The notes beneath the pieces are model-generated. The model did no database searches. It saw nothing but the letters and a program-made list of their open reading frames with translations, and was not told the origin of the DNA. Shown here piece after piece: positions 7,598 to 16,923 of a stretch of 42,762 bases of DNA. Made by a program: the position numbers and the translations under genes. Position 1 is the stretch's first letter. Every line of letters begins with the position of its first letter. The DNA is from Bacillota bacterium. GTDB taxonomy: Bacteria; Bacillota; Sulfobacillia; Sulfobacillales; Sulfobacillaceae. Location: assembly GCA_021806205.1 (NCBI GenBank), contig JAJZXX010000158.1, positions 1 through 42,762 of the forward strand. Direction: 5' to 3'.

Positions 7598-8474
7598 TAG
7601 CGCCGGACATTTATTCCGGGAAACCGGGCGGAGTCTTACCAAAAATTTTTGGATGGCTCTCGCCTCAGTCTCTACGGTAGCCATCTCGTTATTTGTCCTG
7701 GCCGTATTTGTTGTGGTTAGCACCAATGTGAACCATGTGACGACACTACTGCAAAACGAAGTGGAGTTACGGGTGTTTGTGAAGCCCAAAGCGACCCGCC
7801 CTGAAGAACTTAAGCTTTTAGGTCAGATCCGGCACTGGCCCGATGTCCGGCATGTCCATTTTTTCACTAAAGAAGAAGCGGCCAAACAACTGAAAGGGGA
7901 GTTTCCTAATCAACACGCCTTGTTTGATGTGATTGCCAAAGCTAATCCTCTTTTTGATGGCTTTGACATCTATACCAAAAATCCGGCCCAGATCCCCTCT
8001 GTGGCTCACCGGGCTCAAGCCGTCCCGATTGTGCATAACGTGGTATATCAGGGGACGGTGGTTAAGCGGCTCACGCGCTTAGGCCATATCGTCCGGTGGG
8101 TTGGATGGATTGTCGAGGCACTATTAGCTGTCGCGACCCTGATGATTATTGTGAACACTATTCGCCTTGCGGTATTTTCCCGCCGTCGTGAAATACAGGT
8201 GATGCGCCTTGTGGGCGCGACCAATTGGTTTATCCGCTGGCCTTTTATCTTGGAAGGCCTCTCGATCGGTATTTTTGGAGCCTTGCTGGCAGAAGTGGTG
8301 GTGAGCGCGGGATACCGCTGGGTTGTCGGTGCGGCCGCCCGGGCCCTGCCGTTTTGGCCGATCGCTAGCCTTCACACGGTGGTAGATCGTACCGCGCTCT
8401 TTACCGGTATTGGAGGCTTGGCCGTCGGCGGCGTTGCGAGCATTATTGCCCTGAGACGCTTCTTACGCGTTTAA
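7587..8474 (+). CDS. ftsX: Cell division membrane protein FtsX
   Basis: Permease-like partner of FtsE, 295 residues. The first membrane segment is about residues 22-45 (WMALASVSTVAISLFVLAVFV). An extracellular domain of about 130 residues follows (ELRVFVKPKAT... FDIYTKNP...). Three C-terminal membrane segments flank the typical cytoplasmic motif SRRREIQVMRLVGATNWFI. This is the 4-TM FtsX topology of Gram-positive bacteria, where the extracellular loop contacts a hydrolase or its adaptor. ATG 7587 lies inside the end of ftsE. No hydrolase gene (such as cwlO) is in the window. Confidence 0.92.
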   Translation: MTLNSAGHLFRETGRSLTKNFWMALASVSTVAISLFVLAVFVVVSTNVNHVTTLLQNEVELRVFVKPKATRPEELKLLGQIRHWPDVRHVHFFTKEEAAKQLKGEFPNQHALFDVIAKANPLFDGFDIYTKNPAQIPSVAHRAQAVPIVHNVVYQGTVVKRLTRLGHIVRWVGWIVEALLAVATLMIIVNTIRLAVFSRRREIQVMRLVGATNWFIRWPFILEGLSIGIFGALLAEVVVSAGYRWVVGAAARALPFWPIASLHTVVDRTALFTGIGGLAVGGVASIIALRRFLRV

Positions 8475-8492
8475 TTCTTGTTGGTCCCCTGA

Positions 8493-8501
8493 TGATATAA
8501 T
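8493..8501 (+). promoter_or_regulatory. Extended -10 promoter downstream of ftsX
   Basis: TGA-TATAAT is a perfect -10 hexamer with a TGn extension, 19 bp after the ftsX stop. There is no good -35. It could start a leader of more than 200 nt ahead of uvrB. Confidence 0.45.
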
Positions 8502-8603
8502 AGTGGGTACGGCACTAGTGAGGATGTTGCCGCAACTTGTGGTGGCGGCGCTCATGGGGTGATGGGCGATGAGTGCCAATGGATCCGCCCGTTGAGATAA
8601 CAG

Positions 8604-8652
8604 TTGACTGGGATAGTTGGGTCGGCGATACTAGTTATGCAAACATGTGTTT
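8604..8652 (+). promoter_or_regulatory. Promoter of uvrBAC with a small palindrome downstream
   Basis: TTGACT (8604-8609), a 17-bp spacer and GATACT (8627-8632) make a good sigma-A type promoter about 100 bp before uvrB. Just after the -10 lies AAACA-TG-TGTTT (8641-8652), a 5-bp-armed inverted repeat near the predicted start point. An SOS repressor site would make sense for this operon, but the sequence does not match the known Firmicutes LexA/DinR box (CGAAC-N4-GTTCG). Confidence 0.5.
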
Positions 8653-8730
8653 TGTAACCAATTGTTATTATTCGGAATGCATTGGGATTGGCGAGCGAAA
8701 CTAGTCATTGACAACAATCAAGGGGGAACC

Positions 8731-10734
8731 ATGGCAGAATTTCAACTGAAGAGCCCCTATGAGGCGCGGGGGGACCAGCCTCGCGCCATTGAGCAATTAG
8801 CTCAAGGGTTTCAAAGCGGGCGAACAGAAGAGGTATTGCTGGGCGTGACCGGGTCGGGAAAAACTTTTACCATGGCCAACGTCATTCAACGCATCGCACT
8901 GCCCACATTGGTCGTCGCTCCCAACAAGACGCTGGCTGCGCAGTTGGCTGGCGAGTTAAAAGCCTTCTTCCCGGACAACGCGGTGGAGTATTTTGTGAGC
9001 TATTACGACTATTATCAGCCGGAAGCCTACATTGCCAGTACGGATCTGTATATTGAAAAAGATGCGCAAGTTAATGACGAAATAGATAAATTGAGACATT
9101 CTGCCACGTCCTCACTCTTGGAGCGACAGGATGTCATTGTGGTGGCATCCGTCTCCTGCATATATGGGTTGGGTTCTCCCGACGATTATCGCAATTTGGT
9201 TTTATCATTAAGGGTTGGCCAGGAGAAAAGCCGCGACAGTATCTTACGGAAGCTGGTGGAAATTCAATATGACCGCAACGATATGAACTTCGTGCGGGGA
9301 AAGTTTCGGGTGCGCGGGGAGGTCATTGAGATTTTCCCGGCTAACCGGAGTGAGCAGGCGATTCGCGTCGAATTGTTTGGTGATGAAATCGAGAGAATTC
9401 GGGAGTTTGACGTGTTAACGGGAGAAATTTTGGGGGATCGTGACCATGTGGCCATCTATCCGGCCTCCCACTATGTCATGGGTCAAACGCGCCGAGATCC
9501 TGCGATTGATAGTATCGAAAGGGAATTAGATGAGCGCCTTGGGGTGCTCAAAGAGTTGGGACGGGATTTGGAAGCGCAACGGTTGGAGCAGCGCACTCGC
9601 TATGACTTGGAAATGCTGGAAGAGGTGGGTTTTTGTTCCGGCATTGAGAATTACTCGCGGCATTTTACCGGGCTTGCCCCGGGGGATCCTCCTTACACGT
9701 TGTTAGACTATTTCCCGGAGCGATTCCTGACGATTATTGACGAGTCGCATGTGAGTGTTCCGCAAATTCGGGGAATGTACGGCGGGGACCGATCGCGCAA
9801 GGAGAGTCTGGTAGCCTACGGGTTTCGCCTGCCCTCCGCGTTTGACAACCGGCCCTTAACTTTTGATGAGTTTAAGAAGCGCACCGACCAGGTGTTGTAT
9901 GTCTCGGCGACGCCCGGACCGTATGAAATGGAGCATGCCGACCAGGTGGTGGAGCAAATCGTTAGACCCACCGGATTGATCGACCCGCGCATTTCAGTGA
10001 GGCCGACCGTCGGCCAAATTGATGATTTACTCGGAGAAATTCGCCAGCGCGTCAAAAACAAGCTTCGAGTCCTCGTGACCACACTCACCAAGCGCATGGC
10101 CGAAGATCTTACGGACTACTTCCGAGAGTCGGGAGTCCAAGTGCGATATTTGCATTCGGATATCGATACAATGGAACGCATGGCCATCCTGCGAGACTTG
10201 CGACTAGGGGAATTTGACGTGTTGGTAGGCATTAATCTCTTGCGAGAAGGGTTGGATTTACCTGAAGTTGGGCTGGTAGCCATTTTGGATGCGGATAAGG
10301 AGGGATATTTGCGTTCGGAAACCTCGTTGGTGCAGACGGTCGGTCGGGCCGCCCGAAACCTCGAAGGCGAAGTGATTATGTATGCCGACAATATGACGGA
10401 GTCCATGCGGCGCGCCATTTCCGAGACGGAACGGCGCCGAGCCATTCAAGAGCGATACAATGAAGAACATCACATCACGCCCACCGGGGTGACCAAGGAC
10501 GTACGCGACGTCATTTCGGCCGTGCGGCCGAGCGAGACCCCAGGGCGTGCGATAAGTCTTGGGGACCTTACCCCAAGAGAACGCATTAAAATGGCCAATC
10601 AACTGAGAAAGGAGATGAAAGAGGCGAGTCGCAATTGGGAGTTTGAGCGTGCGGCGGCTATTCGCGACATGTTGATGGAATTAGAGGCACAACGCCCCAT
10701 AAAAAGTGTGGGAGGAGGTAAGCATCGTGGGTAG
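8731..10734 (+). CDS. uvrB: Excinuclease ABC subunit B
   Basis: DNA-helicase-like damage verification subunit of nucleotide excision repair, 667 residues. Walker A GVTGSGKT is at 38-45. The beta-hairpin that inserts into DNA carries [10 protein letters not shown] at 91-100. A DESH-type Walker B (IIDESH) is near residue 337. Helicase motifs V and VI follow ([13 protein letters not shown] and QTVGRAARN), and a C-terminal UVR motif ([12 protein letters not shown]) contacts UvrC. ATG 8731 is preceded by AAGGGGG. The stop overlaps the start of uvrA by 8 bp. Confidence 0.97.
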   Translation: MAEFQLKSPYEARGDQPRAIEQLAQGFQSGRTEEVLLGVTGSGKTFTMANVIQRIALPTLVVAPNKTLAAQLAGELKAFFPDNAVEYFVSYYDYYQPEAYIASTDLYIEKDAQVNDEIDKLRHSATSSLLERQDVIVVASVSCIYGLGSPDDYRNLVLSLRVGQEKSRDSILRKLVEIQYDRNDMNFVRGKFRVRGEVIEIFPANRSEQAIRVELFGDEIERIREFDVLTGEILGDRDHVAIYPASHYVMGQTRRDPAIDSIERELDERLGVLKELGRDLEAQRLEQRTRYDLEMLEEVGFCSGIENYSRHFTGLAPGDPPYTLLDYFPERFLTIIDESHVSVPQIRGMYGGDRSRKESLVAYGFRLPSAFDNRPLTFDEFKKRTDQVLYVSATPGPYEMEHADQVVEQIVRPTGLIDPRISVRPTVGQIDDLLGEIRQRVKNKLRVLVTTLTKRMAEDLTDYFRESGVQVRYLHSDIDTMERMAILRDLRLGEFDVLVGINLLREGLDLPEVGLVAILDADKEGYLRSETSLVQTVGRAARNLEGEVIMYADNMTESMRRAISETERRRAIQERYNEEHHITPTGVTKDVRDVISAVRPSETPGRAISLGDLTPRERIKMANQLRKEMKEASRNWEFERAAAIRDMLMELEAQRPIKSVGGGKHRG

Positions 10735-13570
10735 CGGCGTGATACGGGTCATCGGAGCTCGCCAGCACAATTTGAAGAACGTTTCCGTTGATATCCCCCG
10801 AGACCAGCTGGTGGTGATCACCGGGGTGTCCGGATCGGGCAAATCATCGTTGGCGTTTGACACGATTTACGCCGAAGGCCAGCGTCGCTATGTGGAATCC
10901 CTATCAAGCTACGCGCGACAATTTTTGGGGCAAATGGACAAACCCGACGTAGACACCATTGAAGGCCTATCGCCTGCCATCTCTATCGATCAAAAAACCA
11001 CGAGCCATAATCCGCGCAGTACCGTGGGGACCGTGACCGAAATTTACGACTATCTCAGAGTGTTGTACGCACGGGCGGGAGAGCCTCACTGTCCCCAATG
11101 TCATGAGCCAATCCAGCCGCAAACCATCCAAGAGATCGTTGACCGGGTGTTGGAACAGCCTGACGGGACCCGGTTAGAGGTAAGGGCACCGGTGGTGCGG
11201 GGCCGTAAGGGTACCCATGAAAAGGTCGTCGAAGAAATTCGTCGGCTCGGGTATACACGGGCACGCATCGATGGGGTGTTGGTCGAATTAGAAGAGGCAC
11301 CCGCACTCGCCAAGAATCAAAAGCATACTATTTTGGCGATAATGGACCGCATTATTATTCGTGAGGGGGTAGGCTCACGCCTATCCGAGGCGATCGAGCA
11401 TGCATTTGAAATTTCCCAAGGACTGGTGGAAATTGGGCCACCCGATGGTGATGCGCATTTGTTTGCCCGCGATTTAGCGTGTGCGCGCTGTAACATTTCC
11501 CTGGAAGAATTAAGTCCCCGCATGTTTTCGTTCAACGCGCCCTATGGGGCGTGCCCCGAGTGCACTGGACTGGGCTTCAAAGAAGAAATTGACCCGGACT
11601 TAGTGGTCAATCCCGCCCTTAGCTTGCGCCAAGGTGCGCTGGCGCCTTTGTACCGGGGCACCAGCCGATTTTACCCGGACCTCGTACTAGCCGTGGCCAA
11701 GACTGAGAAAATCCCTCCAGACACCCCCTACCGCGAGCTGTCCGAGGGTCAGCGCCGGGTGATGCTTTATGGTCTCACTCGGCCCATCCCTTATGAGTAC
11801 GAGAGCGTGTTTGGTCAAAAACGGCGCGAGAGCATTATCTGGCATGGGCTCATTCCCATTCTGAATCGTCGTTATCAAGAGACCAACTCCGAGGGACAAA
11901 AAGAGGAAATAGCGGGATACATGACCTCGCGGCCCTGCCAGGCTTGTCAGGGTCAGCGCTTAAAGCCGGAAGTGCTGGCGGTTACGGTGGGAGGCCGTTC
12001 CATCGCGGAACTGACCGACTTGGCGATTCATGATGCCCGACAATTTTTAGGCGATTTGTCCCTGGAGGGTCGCGACCAACGCATTGCGGGGCCCATCCTG
12101 AAGGAGGTCAAGGAGCGTCTGGGGTTTTTGAACGATGTCGGCTTAGGCTATCTGACATTGTCCCGCACGGCTGGTACCCTGTCGGGCGGAGAAGCTCAAC
12201 GCATTCGTTTGGCCACGCAAATTGGATCGTCACTCATGGGTGTGCTGTACATTTTGGACGAGCCGTCGATTGGACTGCACCAGCGCGATAATGAACGATT
12301 GATTCGGACCCTAAAGCGCCTGCGGGATCTGGGTAATACGGTCCTGGTGGTAGAGCATGATGAAGATACCATGCGGGATGCCGACTTTCTCATTGACATT
12401 GGGCCGGGGCCAGGCATATACGGGGGTCAGGTTGTGGCCCAGGGGACACCTAAAGAAGTGATGGAACATCCCAATAGCTTGACGGGGCAGTATTTGGCCG
12501 GGACGCGCGAGATTCCGATCCCCGCGGTAAGACGCCATCCCGGAGAGCGTTGGCTGACTGTTCAAGGAGCCCACGAACACAATTTGAAGAACATCACGGT
12601 GAAAATTCCCCTCGGCATGATGGTAGCGGTGACGGGGGTGTCCGGTTCCGGAAAGTCCACATTGGTGAACGATATCATCCGCCGCCGTTTGGAATTGGAT
12701 CTCAATGGCGCGCATAGTCGGCGGGTAGGGCGCCATCGGGCCATGCTGGGACTCGAACAGCTTGACAAGGTGATCGCTATTGACCAGAGTCCCATCGGCC
12801 GCACGCCCCGGTCTAACCCCGCGACCTACACGGGTGCCTTTGACTTGGTGCGGGAAGTGTTCCAATCGACCGTGGAGGCTCAGGTGCGCGGATACCGTGC
12901 GGGCCGATTCTCCTTCAATGTGCGCGGCGGGCGTTGCGAAGCCTGCCGCGGAGATGGGATTTTGCGTATTGAAATGCATTTTTTGCCCGATGTTTACGTG
13001 CCCTGCGAAGTGTGCAAAGGCACGCGCTATAATCGGGAGACGCTCCAAGTTACCTACAGAGGAAAAAACATTGCGGACGTACTCGACATGACGGTCGATG
13101 AGGCTCTGGTGTTTTTCCAGCACCATGCCCGGCTCAGGCGCAAGCTTCAGACTCTGTCGGACGTGGGGCTGGGGTATATTCATCTCGGTCAGCCAGCCAC
13201 GACGCTTTCGGGCGGAGAGGCCCAGCGGGTGAAGTTGGCCACGGAGCTCTCCCGGCGGTCTGACGGGCGCACGCTTTACCTGTTGGATGAACCGACCACG
13301 GGTCTACATGCCGAAGACATCCGGCATCTCCTCGATGTGTTGGAACGTTTGGTAGCCCAAGGCGATACCGTATTAGTCATCGAGCATAATCTCGACGTGA
13401 TTAAGCGGGCCGATTGGATTGTTGATTTGGGACCTGAGGGCGGAGACCTAGGAGGCGATGTGGTGGCCGAGGGTCCTCCCGAATTGGTCGCCACGGTCAA
13501 AGATTCTTACACCGGTGACTATCTGAGCCGTTATCTGAATCGCCGCCAGGCGCTGTCGGAAGCTCGCTAA
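10727..13570 (+). CDS. uvrA: Excinuclease ABC subunit A
   Basis: Damage-recognition ATPase of nucleotide excision repair, 947 residues with two ABC modules. Each module has a Walker A (GVSGSGKSS near the N-terminus and GVSGSGKST in the second half) and the signature LSGGEAQR. Zinc-binding cysteine pairs are visible as CPQC, CARC...CPEC, CQAC and CEAC...CEVC. GTG 10727 is chosen because GGAGGAGGT lies 7 bp upstream; the open frame from 10706 would include that site. It overlaps uvrB and is followed immediately by uvrC, so all three form one operon. Confidence 0.97.
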   Translation: MGSGVIRVIGARQHNLKNVSVDIPRDQLVVITGVSGSGKSSLAFDTIYAEGQRRYVESLSSYARQFLGQMDKPDVDTIEGLSPAISIDQKTTSHNPRSTVGTVTEIYDYLRVLYARAGEPHCPQCHEPIQPQTIQEIVDRVLEQPDGTRLEVRAPVVRGRKGTHEKVVEEIRRLGYTRARIDGVLVELEEAPALAKNQKHTILAIMDRIIIREGVGSRLSEAIEHAFEISQGLVEIGPPDGDAHLFARDLACARCNISLEELSPRMFSFNAPYGACPECTGLGFKEEIDPDLVVNPALSLRQGALAPLYRGTSRFYPDLVLAVAKTEKIPPDTPYRELSEGQRRVMLYGLTRPIPYEYESVFGQKRRESIIWHGLIPILNRRYQETNSEGQKEEIAGYMTSRPCQACQGQRLKPEVLAVTVGGRSIAELTDLAIHDARQFLGDLSLEGRDQRIAGPILKEVKERLGFLNDVGLGYLTLSRTAGTLSGGEAQRIRLATQIGSSLMGVLYILDEPSIGLHQRDNERLIRTLKRLRDLGNTVLVVEHDEDTMRDADFLIDIGPGPGIYGGQVVAQGTPKEVMEHPNSLTGQYLAGTREIPIPAVRRHPGERWLTVQGAHEHNLKNITVKIPLGMMVAVTGVSGSGKSTLVNDIIRRRLELDLNGAHSRRVGRHRAMLGLEQLDKVIAIDQSPIGRTPRSNPATYTGAFDLVREVFQSTVEAQVRGYRAGRFSFNVRGGRCEACRGDGILRIEMHFLPDVYVPCEVCKGTRYNRETLQVTYRGKNIADVLDMTVDEALVFFQHHARLRRKLQTLSDVGLGYIHLGQPATTLSGGEAQRVKLATELSRRSDGRTLYLLDEPTTGLHAEDIRHLLDVLERLVAQGDTVLVIEHNLDVIKRADWIVDLGPEGGDLGGDVVAEGPPELVATVKDSYTGDYLSRYLNRRQALSEAR

Positions 13571-15460
13571 ATGTTGCGCACAGATATTCCGGGGTTAAAA
13601 TCCGTAAAAGGCGGTCCCGTCCAAGAAACGCTCAAAAATCTCCCCCAAGCCCCGGGCGTGTATCTACTCAAGGATATAGAAGGTCAAGTGCTTTACGTGG
13701 GCAAGGCGGTGGTTCTCAAAAACCGGGTGCGTTCGTACTTTCAAGCGCCAGAGCGGCTGGCGGCCAAAGTCCGGGCGATGATGCGCCATGTTGTCGACTT
13801 GGAGTACATTGTCACCACCACCGAAGTGGAGGCTCTCATTTTGGAGGCCACACTGATTAAAGAGATGAAGCCCCATTACAACATCCGTCTCAAGGACGAC
13901 AAGGCCTATCCGTACTTAAGGCTGACGTGGGAGGAGGATTTCCCCCGGCTCGTCATCGCGCGAAAGCCGGGAGCGGATCAGAGCCGCTACTTTGGCCCCT
14001 ATCCGCGCGCACAGAGTGTGCGCGACACGATTCGTCTATTGCGCAAAATCTTCCCTATTCGCAACTGCACCAATCATAAGTTTAAAAATGCGGCCCGGCC
14101 CTGCCTGGAATATCATATTGGGCATTGTCAGGCACCCTGCCAGAATTGGGTCACAAAAGAGTCCTATCGCGCTATGATGCGCCAAGTGGAACAATTTCTG
14201 GAGGGTCGGGCCGACGAGGTGGAACGCGAATTGTTGGCGCGATTGCATGAGGCGGCCGAGAATTTGGAGTTTGAACGCGCTGCGGAATTGCGCAATCAAG
14301 TACAGGCCATCCGAGACGTGCGAGAACCCCAGACGGTAGCCCAAGGGGGGGAGCGCGAGTTGGACGCGATTGCTTGGGCGGTGTCATTGGATGAGGCGCT
14401 CGTACAAATTTTTCGCGTGAGAAAGGGGCGTTTAACGGGCCGGGAGAGCTTCACTTTGACCGGGGTCGACGGTTCACCCGAGAGCGCGATTGCCGAGGCT
14501 TTTGTGACCCAATATTATAGCAATGCCCAAGATATTCCCCCGGAAATTCTTATCCAAGCGTTGCCCGAAAATGTGGAACAATCCATTCAGTGGTTAAAAG
14601 AGCGGCGTTCGGGACGCGTGTCGATGAGAGTGCCCCAACGCGGGGAAAAATCTCAGTTACTGCGGTTGGTAAGAAAGAATGCGGAAATGGCGCGTGACGA
14701 GGGAGTGCGGCGCCAAGATCGGCGACAAGAACGGGTCGACGAAGGATTGAAGGGTCTGATGCATGCCTTGGGGCTGGCCAGGTTGCCTCTTCGCATGGAG
14801 TGCTATGATATCTCTAACACCCAGGGTGCGGAGTCGGTCGCTTCGATGGTGGTGTTCACCCAAGGCATACCCGACAAATCGCAATATCGGCGTTTTAAAA
14901 TCAAAACGGTTGACGGCCCGAATGATTTTCAGTCGATGTACGAGGTGATTAGCCGTCGTTTCAAACACCGGGACTTGGCCGAAAATCAGCCGGGGCTCAA
15001 ACGATTTGCGGAATTGCCCGATTTGGTGATTATTGACGGGGGTCAAGGACAGCTCGGCTATGCCGTCCGGGCCATGCGTGAATGGGGTGTGGCCGATATT
15101 CCCGTATTTGGCTTAGCGAAACAGCATGAGTGGCTATTTGAGCCGGATGTCTCCCGTCCCATTATTTTGGATCGAGACTCTGAAGCCCTGAAAATGCTGC
15201 AGCGCTTACGTGATGAGGCACACCGGTTCGCCATTACGTTTCACCGCCAGTTGCGTACGCGCCGCAACCTGAAATCGCTATTGGATGACGTGCCGGGCAT
15301 CGGGTCCAAGCGAAAAAAGGCGTTGTTGCGGGCATTTCCCGACTTGGCAGCAATCAAAGAGGCTAGTGTCGAGGAGCTCGTTCACGTGCCGGGCATGTCC
15401 ATACGGGCTGCCGAATCCTTAGCCCACTACCTTCGGGATGAGAGGGGGACAAAAGCCTGA
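13571..15460 (+). CDS. uvrC: Excinuclease ABC subunit C
   Basis: Dual-incision nuclease of nucleotide excision repair, 629 residues. The GIY-YIG nuclease domain is at the N-terminus (GVYLLKD...VLYVGKA). Four cysteines of the form RNC, PCL, GHC and APC match the [4Fe-4S] cysteines described for UvrC. A UVR motif (EFERAAELRNQV), the RNase H-like nuclease with CYDISN and IIDGGQGQL, and tandem helix-hairpin-helix motifs (VPGIGSKRKKALL, VPGMSIRAAESL) follow. The ATG abuts the uvrA stop (TAAATG) with no separate ribosome binding site, which points to translational coupling. Confidence 0.97.
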   Translation: MLRTDIPGLKSVKGGPVQETLKNLPQAPGVYLLKDIEGQVLYVGKAVVLKNRVRSYFQAPERLAAKVRAMMRHVVDLEYIVTTTEVEALILEATLIKEMKPHYNIRLKDDKAYPYLRLTWEEDFPRLVIARKPGADQSRYFGPYPRAQSVRDTIRLLRKIFPIRNCTNHKFKNAARPCLEYHIGHCQAPCQNWVTKESYRAMMRQVEQFLEGRADEVERELLARLHEAAENLEFERAAELRNQVQAIRDVREPQTVAQGGERELDAIAWAVSLDEALVQIFRVRKGRLTGRESFTLTGVDGSPESAIAEAFVTQYYSNAQDIPPEILIQALPENVEQSIQWLKERRSGRVSMRVPQRGEKSQLLRLVRKNAEMARDEGVRRQDRRQERVDEGLKGLMHALGLARLPLRMECYDISNTQGAESVASMVVFTQGIPDKSQYRRFKIKTVDGPNDFQSMYEVISRRFKHRDLAENQPGLKRFAELPDLVIIDGGQGQLGYAVRAMREWGVADIPVFGLAKQHEWLFEPDVSRPIILDRDSEALKMLQRLRDEAHRFAITFHRQLRTRRNLKSLLDDVPGIGSKRKKALLRAFPDLAAIKEASVEELVHVPGMSIRAAESLAHYLRDERGTKA

Positions 15461-15804
15461 GACGGATCATATTGTGGGCGGCGACGGCACTCACGCTGTT
15501 TGGTTTAGACCACATTCACATGGGGATTACGGTGCCGACCTTAAGAGTGGCCATTTTGGCGAGTCTGGTGTTGGGGCTGATTAATCTGGTGGTGAGACCC
15601 ATCGTCCGGCTGTTGGCGCTGCCGATTACGCTTTTGACCCTAGGGCTGTTTGGATGGATTATCAACGCGCTAATGCTCTGGCTAGTCTCCGCCATTGTTC
15701 CGGGTTTTCATATTCAGGGATTTATTCCGGCCTTAGAAGCGTCTATTATTTTGGCCATCGTATCGGGGGTGCTTAATTGGGTTATCCGTCGCCGTACGCA
15801 TTAA
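15457..15804 (+). CDS. Small membrane protein of the phage holin family 4 / PF04020 type
   Basis: About 115 residues with four predicted membrane segments and the typical pattern of this family (LINLVVRPIVRLLALPITLLTLG, split here by a loop, then an ALMLWLVS helix). Such proteins are common in bacterial chromosomes and their function is unknown; the name does not imply a phage. TTG 15472 is the only usual start, but it is too far from the AGAGGGGG site at 15441-15448 and would cut the first helix. CTG 15457 lies 8 bp after that site and overlaps the uvrC stop as CTGA, giving RRIILWAATALTL, the usual N-terminal shape. I therefore prefer CTG, with moderate certainty. Confidence 0.7.
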   Translation: MRRIILWAATALTLFGLDHIHMGITVPTLRVAILASLVLGLINLVVRPIVRLLALPITLLTLGLFGWIINALMLWLVSAIVPGFHIQGFIPALEASIILAIVSGVLNWVIRRRTH

Positions 15805-16595
15805 TTGCGTTAGATTTGGATGGAACGACGGTTAAAAGTGACGGGACGGTGTCCGCGTCCGTCAAAGAGGCTGTCCAAGAGTGTATTCGTCGGCATATTG
15901 CGGTCATTATTGCCACGGGTCGGATGCCCCAATCCGCCAAGCGTTATTGGGAAGAGCTTAACCTTCCGCCGGGGCCGTTAGTCGCCTTTCAAGGCGCCAT
16001 GGTGGTGTGGGTCCCCGAGGGTCGTATTCAAAGCAAGGTTGCGTTGCCCGATGGCAGTGCACGCCGAGTCGTAAAATGGGCGCTGGAACAAGACTTGCTG
16101 ATCCAAGTCTACGTGGGCACAGAACTTTGGGTGTCGCGCGAGGATCCGAGAGTGCGTCGCTACATTGATGCGAATCATATCCCGGCTTGGGTCCTGGGAC
16201 CTGATGAAATCATCGATTGGCCTGAGGCACCCATTAAAGTGCTGTTGCAAGATGATGCCCGAGTCCTCGATCGACTGCGGGGGGACCTTCAAAATCGTCT
16301 TAATGCGGATCCAGTACGCATTTTTAAATCGCAGGCCGATTACCTGGAGGTCGTGAACGTGGATGTCGGGAAAGCCAAAGGGTTAAAGGCGGCTGCCCAG
16401 GCGCTCGGTATTCCCAGGGAGCAGGTTTTGGCCATTGGAGACGCCGAGAATGACATCGACATGCTCACCTGGGCGGGACTAGGCATCGCCATGGGGCAAG
16501 CGCCTGACGTCGTGAAACGAGCCAGCGATGGCGTGACGGATTCCATTGGGGCAGACGGGGCGGCGCGGGCTCTAGAAAAGTGGGTGTTGACCTAG
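15777..16595 (+). CDS. HAD-superfamily IIB phosphatase (Cof type)
   Basis: A 272-residue haloacid dehalogenase-like hydrolase. Motif I is DLDGT, with its nucleophilic Asp near residue 13. Motif II is ATGR. Motif III includes the lysine in VGKAKGLKAA, and motif IV is IGDAENDIDML. The inserted cap domain between motifs II and III is of the type seen in Cof/YbiV phosphatases, which act on sugar phosphates or cofactors. The substrate cannot be told from sequence. TTG 15777 lies inside the preceding gene (28-bp overlap) after GGGGGTG, so translation is coupled. The 3' end overlaps a reverse-strand gene by 24 bp. Confidence 0.88.
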   Translation: MGYPSPYALIALDLDGTTVKSDGTVSASVKEAVQECIRRHIAVIIATGRMPQSAKRYWEELNLPPGPLVAFQGAMVVWVPEGRIQSKVALPDGSARRVVKWALEQDLLIQVYVGTELWVSREDPRVRRYIDANHIPAWVLGPDEIIDWPEAPIKVLLQDDARVLDRLRGDLQNRLNADPVRIFKSQADYLEVVNVDVGKAKGLKAAAQALGIPREQVLAIGDAENDIDMLTWAGLGIAMGQAPDVVKRASDGVTDSIGADGAARALEKWVLT

Positions 16596-16787
16596 AAGGT
16601 GTAGGAGCATCAGACCCCAGACCGTTCGGCTAAATAGGTACAGCGTGGTGGTGGCCACGACAATCATAAAGAGCCAGGTGAAACGGCGTTCCATGGATAG
16701 CTCGCGCCGACGGCGGGTTCGGGCGGCACGGCCCTCGGTCTCCTGTTCGGACAAAGGTTCAAAGGTTTGGGATTTTATAGCGTGCAT
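16572..16787 (-). CDS. Small single-pass membrane protein, unknown function
   Basis: Seventy-one residues. A polar, charged N-terminal half (residues 1-38, with the basic run RRRR) is followed by one membrane helix (WLFMIVVATTTLYLFS, about 42-57) and a short hydrophobic tail. I do not recognise a family. It is likely a real gene: a strong GGAGGAGGT ribosome binding site lies just before ATG 16787, and a good promoter is found further upstream. It is divergent from rapZ and ends inside the HAD gene. The basic residues before the helix suggest the N-terminus stays in the cytoplasm. Confidence 0.65.
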   Translation of the reverse strand: MHAIKSQTFEPLSEQETEGRAARTRRRRELSMERRFTWLFMIVVATTTLYLFSRTVWGLMLLHLLGQHPLF

Positions 16788-16821
16788 GCGGACCTCCTCC
16801 ACCGTCCAAAATCCTGTACTT

Positions 16822-16850
16822 ATTCGACACCATTCGCACTATCCTGTCAA
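16822..16850 (-). promoter_or_regulatory. Promoter of the small membrane protein gene
   Basis: On the reverse strand TTGACA (16850-16845), a 17-bp spacer and TCGAAT (16827-16822) lie about 35 bp before the start codon. The -35 is perfect; the -10 matches four of six positions. Confidence 0.5.
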
Positions 16851-16870
16851 TTACCCATAACGCCTGGGCC

Positions 16871-16899
16871 GTGACAAAGGTTACACTGAAATAGATAAT
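16871..16899 (+). promoter_or_regulatory. Promoter of rapZ-yvcK-whiA
   Basis: GTGACA (16871-16876), a 17-bp spacer and GATAAT (16894-16899) fit a sigma-A promoter. Transcription would begin near 16906, leaving a leader of about 18 nt before GTG 16924. This argues against GTG 16912 as the start. Confidence 0.55.
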
Positions 16900-16923
16900 G
16901 TTGACGGGTGGGTGAGATGCATC

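Noticed and set aside
8641-8652. LexA/DinR SOS box before uvrB
   Set aside because: The inverted repeat AAACA-TG-TGTTT does not match CGAAC-N4-GTTCG. It is kept only as an unassigned palindrome.
12311-13183. Long reverse-strand open frame (290 codons) inside uvrA
   Set aside because: It is antisense to the well-conserved second ABC module of uvrA, has no ribosome binding site or domain motif, and is explained by codon bias of uvrA.
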